The notes below the pieces were generated by a model that saw nothing but the letters and a program-made list of their open reading frames with translations, was not told the DNA's origin and ran no database searches. DNA of 64,000 bases from Mitsuokella sp047974105. GTDB lineage: Bacteria > Bacillota > Negativicutes > Selenomonadales > Selenomonadaceae. Where the stretch lies: assembly GCF_047974105.1 (NCBI RefSeq), contig NZ_JBHYRS010000011.1, positions 3,074-67,073 of the forward strand. Direction: 5' to 3'. This document shows, in pieces, positions 60,389 to 64,000 of the stretch; within the stretch, counting starts at the first letter, position 1; every line of letters starts with the position of its first letter. The position numbers and the translations under genes are program-made.

Positions 60389-62392
60389 TTATGCCTCTGT
60401 CAAGCGTTCCCACTTCTCATAGCGCTGCTCGATTTCTTTTTCCTTGGCAGCATAGGCCTCGGCGATTTCCTGACTCTGCTGCGGGTCCGACTGTACAGCA
60501 GGATCGTTCATCTGGAATTCCAGCCCTTTAAGCTCGGCTTCTGCCATGGCAATCTCCGCTTCGGCACGCTGAATCATTTCTTCTCGCTTCTGCTCACTCA
60601 TACTCTGAATGCGGCCAAGCTCTGCGCGTTTCTTTTCTTCCGCACGCCGCTTTTCCGCTTCTGCTTTTTGCTTGGCTGCCTCCGAAGATTCCTTCACAGC
60701 ATCCTTTTTATGTGCAGATTTTTCCTTTGCTTTGCGCTTTGCTTCTTTCTCTGCCTCGGCTTTTTCCTCCGCTTCCTGCTGCTCGCGTGCCTCTTCTTCA
60801 GCAAGCTCTTTCTTCATTAAATAATAGCTGTAATTGCCAAGATACTCCGTGAGCCTGCCGTTCTCGAGTTCGAGCGTGCAGTTTGCCACCTTGTCGAGAA
60901 AATAGCGGTCATGCGAGACGGCTAAGAACGTCCCCGGAAAAGCCATCAGGGCTTCCTCGACAGCTTCGCGTGCAGGGATGTCGAGATGGTTTGTCGGCTC
61001 ATCGAGCACGAGGAAATTCGCACCCGTCAGCATGAGCTTCAAAAAGGCCACACGCGACTGTTCGCCGCCGGAAAGGTCCCCAATGCGGCGCAGGACCTCA
61101 TCCCCGTGAAAAAGAAAGGCCCCGAGATAGCGCCTTGCCTGCTCCTCATTGATGCCGTACTCGTAGATGAGCTCATCGAGGATGGTATTGTCCATGTGCA
61201 GGCCTTCATGCTGCTGCGAGAAATAGCCAATCTTGACGCGGCTGCCGATCTTGACACGCCCCGTCGGCGATTCAAGCTCGCCCACGAGAATGCGCAGCAG
61301 CGTCGTCTTGCCCGCACCGTTCGGACCGACAAGGGCCACGCCGTCGCCGCGACGGATCAGCATTGAGATGTGATCAAAAATCTTATGGCTGCCAAACGAC
61401 ATTGAGACATCTTCAAGTTCTGCCACGCGCTGCGCACACTCGGGCGGCTTGTTCAGGGCAAAATAATTAAACGAGGCATCCTCCGGCGGCAGCACGATGC
61501 GCTCGAGGCGGTTGAGCTGGCTCTGGCGGCCGCGCGCCTGTTTGCTCTTGATGCCGGCCTTATAGCGGCGGATGTATTCCTCGGTCTTTTTGATATGCTC
61601 CTGCTGCTTTTCATAGGCAGACTGCAGCGCCGCACGGCGCTCCGTCTTGACCTTCATATAATAGGTATAATTGCCGTCGTAATTCGTGACGGTCCTGCCG
61701 GCGAGCTCCAGAATGCGCGTCGCCACGCGGTCGAGGAAGTAGCGGTCATGCGAAATGATCAGCACGCCGCCGGCATAACTGCGCAAAAAACCTTCGAGCC
61801 ATTCAATCATGTGAATGTCGAGATGATTCGTCGGCTCGTCGAGGAACAGGAAATCCGGTTCGCGTAAAAGTGCCTTTGTCAGGCAGATGCGCGTCTTCTG
61901 TCCGCCGGAAAAGTGTGCGACATTCTTCTCAAAGTCGTCTTCCGTAAAGCCGAGTCCAAACGCCACGCGGCGGATCCTGCTTTCATAATCGTAGCCGCCG
62001 AGCATTTCAAAACGCTCCACGACCTTGCTGTAGGCCTTCATCATCTCTTCATCATGGTCGACAGCAATCTTTTTTTCAAGTTCTTTCTTGCGTTCCCCCA
62101 GCGCAATGACATCGTCAAACGCGCGCAGGAATTCCTCATAAAGTGTGCCGTCGCCAAAATCAGCCTGCTGCTCGACATAGCCAATCGTCGCGGCTTCATC
62201 AAGCTGCACCGTGCCGCCATCGTATTCTTCCTGACCGAGCAGGCAGCGCATGAGCGTCGTCTTGCCAGCGCCATTGGCCCCGACAAAGCCGACTTTATCC
62301 CCGCGCGCAACTTCAAAACTGACATCATGGAATAACTCATCGATACCAAAGGCCTTTTTGAGCCCTGTTACCCGTAACATTGCCAAATACAT
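60389..62392 (-). CDS. ABC-F family ATPase
   Basis: Soluble tandem ABC protein of 667 residues acting on ribosomes (translation factor or antibiotic protection) rather than in transport. It has two nucleotide-binding domains: GANGAGKTT, HFSGGQKTR, FLFLDEPTNHLD and GPNGAGKTT, DLSGGEQSR, FLVLDEPTNHLD. Between them lies the P-site interaction linker (about residues 240-300, EKQQEHIKKTEEYIRRYKAG). The last 130 residues are a very charged Glu/Lys/Ala coiled coil, as in Uup/YdiF-type members. Start may be the ATG at 62380, since GGAGTGG abuts the ATG used here. Confidence 0.92.
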   Translation of the reverse strand: MYLAMLRVTGLKKAFGIDELFHDVSFEVARGDKVGFVGANGAGKTTLMRCLLGQEEYDGGTVQLDEAATIGYVEQQADFGDGTLYEEFLRAFDDVIALGERKKELEKKIAVDHDEEMMKAYSKVVERFEMLGGYDYESRIRRVAFGLGFTEDDFEKNVAHFSGGQKTRICLTKALLREPDFLFLDEPTNHLDIHMIEWLEGFLRSYAGGVLIISHDRYFLDRVATRILELAGRTVTNYDGNYTYYMKVKTERRAALQSAYEKQQEHIKKTEEYIRRYKAGIKSKQARGRQSQLNRLERIVLPPEDASFNYFALNKPPECAQRVAELEDVSMSFGSHKIFDHISMLIRRGDGVALVGPNGAGKTTLLRILVGELESPTGRVKIGSRVKIGYFSQQHEGLHMDNTILDELIYEYGINEEQARRYLGAFLFHGDEVLRRIGDLSGGEQSRVAFLKLMLTGANFLVLDEPTNHLDIPAREAVEEALMAFPGTFLAVSHDRYFLDKVANCTLELENGRLTEYLGNYSYYLMKKELAEEEAREQQEAEEKAEAEKEAKRKAKEKSAHKKDAVKESSEAAKQKAEAEKRRAEEKKRAELGRIQSMSEQKREEMIQRAEAEIAMAEAELKGLEFQMNDPAVQSDPQQSQEIAEAYAAKEKEIEQRYEKWERLTEA

Positions 62393-62429
62393 CCACTCCA
62401 GTAAAATCTTCGTATTGTTCGTATTGCGA

Positions 62430-62453
62430 GAAAGACGGAGCAGGTGCTCCGTC
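62430..62453 (-). terminator. Terminator of the LCP gene
   Basis: GACGGAGCA-GG-TGCTCCGTC, perfect 9-bp arms; TTTCTC follows on the minus strand. Confidence 0.82.
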
Positions 62454-62458
62454 TCAAA

Positions 62459-63769
62459 TCATTTCCCTTTTTTGTGATAATCCCGGCCAATATTGACGAC
62501 GGCCTGATTCGAACTGCCGCCATCGCGAATGACGCAGGCAAACGGCATGCCGTAAAATACATCGGTATTGCGCGTTGACGTCGTAATCGTCGTCGTCGGG
62601 TTCGAACTGGTTTTGCCCGTTTCGACGCCCGAGATGATGAAGCCCTTTTTCTGCAGAGCCGCAGCCACTTCCGCACCGGCACCGTCAATGCCGCTGGAAT
62701 TGATGACCATGACCGAAATCTCCTCCGGTTTCATGGGCTCGTCGTCTTCATCTTTCTTCTCTTTATCCGTCAGTTTCGTGCCGCCATTTGTTTTATGGGC
62801 AAGCAGTTTGAGGTCCTTAGGCAAATCTGCGTCATACTTGTCTTCCGCTTCCTGGGCCTCCTGCTTGGCAGCATCGGTCAAAGTCAGGCCGAGCTCGGAT
62901 GCCAGAAGATCCCGCACATCTGTGATATCGGGAATCCAATAACTGATATCCTTATGATAAGCCGGCTGCCCCGGCACCATCTGTGCTTCTAAGCCGTTCG
63001 CCTGGAACGTCTTCATCATTTTCGCAAAACTCAAAAGTTCCGTGACCGACATATCGGTCTTGACCGCACTGCTGACTTCCTTGACAATATCCGGCAGGCG
63101 CGGCAAAATTTCCGGCGACAGCACCTGCTCCACGACCGCCTTCATGAATTTTTGCTGACGGCCAATGCGGCCGATATCCCCCTCGCCATCGCGGTAGCGC
63201 ACGTACTGGATGGCCTTCTTGCCATCCATATGCTGCTCGCCGGGATAGAGGTCAATGACCAGGCCGCCGTTATCATCCCAAGGATCCTCATAATGCATGC
63301 GTTTTTCAACATTGATATCAACACCGCCGATCGCATCAATAATGCGTTCGAAGGATTTTGTATCAATGATGACGTAATGATCCATGGGCACGCCGAGCAG
63401 CCCTTCCACCGACGATTTCGTCAGTTCATGGCCGCCATATGCGTAGGCGTGATTGATTTTATCGTAACCATGCCCGTCAATTGCCACGCGCGTATCGCGG
63501 GGAATTGAAAGCAGGGCTGCCTTTTCTGCCGTCTGGTCGATGGATGCCACCATCAAAGTATCGCTTCTGCCCACATCATCCTTGCGGCTGTCCACACCCA
63601 TAATCATGACATGAGTAATCTGATGGTCTGTATCACCAATTTCACGAACAGACGCTTTATGATGTGTAGCGGCATAACAGCCGACAACAACAGCTATGAT
63701 CACGACGAAAATCAAGCCCAGCCATTTGATTCGCCGAAAACTGCGCTTCTGCTTGCGCGTCTTACGCAT
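62459..63769 (-). CDS. LytR-CpsA-Psr (LCP) family cell-wall glycopolymer transferase
   Basis: Attaches glycopolymers to peptidoglycan or, in diderms, acts on related envelope polymers. The 436-residue protein has a basic cytoplasmic N terminus, one helix (about 15-33), an LCP domain with the pyrophosphate-binding arginines in LLSIPRDTRVAI and YVRYRDGEGDIGRIGRQQ and aspartates in GVDSRKDDVGRSDT, then a linker and a C-terminal LytR_C domain (EISVMVINSSGIDGAGAEVAAALQKKGF). The ATG at 63769 follows AAGGAGCGG. It stands next to an rRNA operon end. Confidence 0.92.
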   Translation of the reverse strand: MRKTRKQKRSFRRIKWLGLIFVVIIAVVVGCYAATHHKASVREIGDTDHQITHVMIMGVDSRKDDVGRSDTLMVASIDQTAEKAALLSIPRDTRVAIDGHGYDKINHAYAYGGHELTKSSVEGLLGVPMDHYVIIDTKSFERIIDAIGGVDINVEKRMHYEDPWDDNGGLVIDLYPGEQHMDGKKAIQYVRYRDGEGDIGRIGRQQKFMKAVVEQVLSPEILPRLPDIVKEVSSAVKTDMSVTELLSFAKMMKTFQANGLEAQMVPGQPAYHKDISYWIPDITDVRDLLASELGLTLTDAAKQEAQEAEDKYDADLPKDLKLLAHKTNGGTKLTDKEKKDEDDEPMKPEEISVMVINSSGIDGAGAEVAAALQKKGFIISGVETGKTSSNPTTTITTSTRNTDVFYGMPFACVIRDGGSSNQAVVNIGRDYHKKGK

Positions 63770-63895
63770 CCCCACCGCTCCTTGTGCTAAAATAATGAAA
63801 CGTTACAACTTATTCAGTATATCAAATATAGAAGTTATCTGCAAATACGAAAGTCGTTTCCATATAATAGGAAAGCATTATATCGTTCTCATACG

Positions 63896-63920
63896 AAAAA
63901 AGCTCCGCTTTCGCGGAGCC
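63896..63920 (-). terminator. Terminator of the rRNA operon
   Basis: GCTCCGC-GAAA-GCGGAGC with TTTTT next on the minus strand, a few bases after the 5S rRNA 3' end. Confidence 0.93.
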
Positions 63921-63924
63921 CCTC

Positions 63925-64000
63925 TTAACCGGCAACTTCCTATCCTCCCAGTCCGTCTCCAGACAAGTACTTTCGGCCTCTGAATGCTTAACTACTGTGT
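63925..64000 (-). rRNA. rrf: 5S ribosomal RNA, 3' part (cut by window edge)
   Basis: Read on the minus strand the sequence runs ACACAGTAGTTAAGCATTC, then GCCGAAAGTACTTG, GGGAGGATAGGAAGTTGCCGG. The AGTTAAGC, GGTACTTG-like and GGGAG-TAGGA-GCCG blocks are the conserved loops of bacterial 5S rRNA. About the last 75 of some 117 bases are present; the exact 3' end is estimated. 16S and 23S would lie beyond the right edge. Confidence 0.9.

Overview
The window looks like chromosome of a diderm Firmicute of the Negativicutes (Selenomonadales; the style is that of Selenomonas or Mitsuokella, an impression rather than a proven assignment). The basis is a GC-moderate genome with Firmicute-like gene order (dcw cluster; rpsB-tsf-pyrH-frr-uppS-cdsA-dxr-rseP-ispG-proS), a meso-diaminopimelate type MurE (DNPR motif), TatA, a DUF1858 redox protein and many transporters of an anaerobe. 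No tRNA or CRISPR array was recognised. A 5S rRNA is cut by the right edge.

Layout. 1-10.3 kb: cell wall and division cluster on the minus strand, in transcription order mraZ, rsmH, ftsL, murE, murF, mraY, murD, murG, murC, ddl (cut by the left edge). ftsI, ftsW and murB are absent from their usual places. 10.4-14.6 kb: polysaccharide deacetylase, a DUF1858 protein with a perfect TGTGA-N6-TCACA site upstream, and an NMT1/SsuA-type ABC importer. 14.7-25 kb: translation, isoprenoid and phospholipid operon on the minus strand, with a small unknown gene plus ferredoxin inserted between frr and uppS.

25-40.8 kb: accessory metabolism and transport: dicarboxylate/amino acid symporter, amino acid permease, YigZ protein, a sulfur amino acid PLP pair, deoxyinosine glycosylase, a 27-residue membrane peptide with its own promoter and terminator, an exported Sel1-repeat/metallo-beta-lactamase fusion, a FeoA-FeoB fusion, TatA, a MocR regulator facing an ECF transporter S component, and a membrane-anchored HMA protein. 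Between the symporter and the permease lies about 480 bases holding two long imperfect hairpins in inverted orientation. Their stems differ in sequence but both stay paired, and their apical loops share a motif. This is the strongest candidate here for an undescribed element.

40.8-51 kb: secreted SGNH hydrolase, a complete sorbitol (glucitol) PTS operon (SorC-type regulator, gutM, srlA, srlE, srlB, srlD), an IS3-family insertion sequence sitting inside another inverted repeat, thiD and a NiaP-like transporter. Base composition is visibly richer in G+C from about 41.1 to 50.5 kb, and both edges fall inside genes, which suggests replacement by recombination. 51-64 kb: flavodoxin-fold reductase, a membrane protein with His/acid pentapeptide repeats, PcrA helicase, exported purple-acid-phosphatase-like enzyme, YibE/F protein, RecD2 helicase, an ABC-F ATPase, an LCP cell-wall ligase and the 3' part of a 5S rRNA gene.
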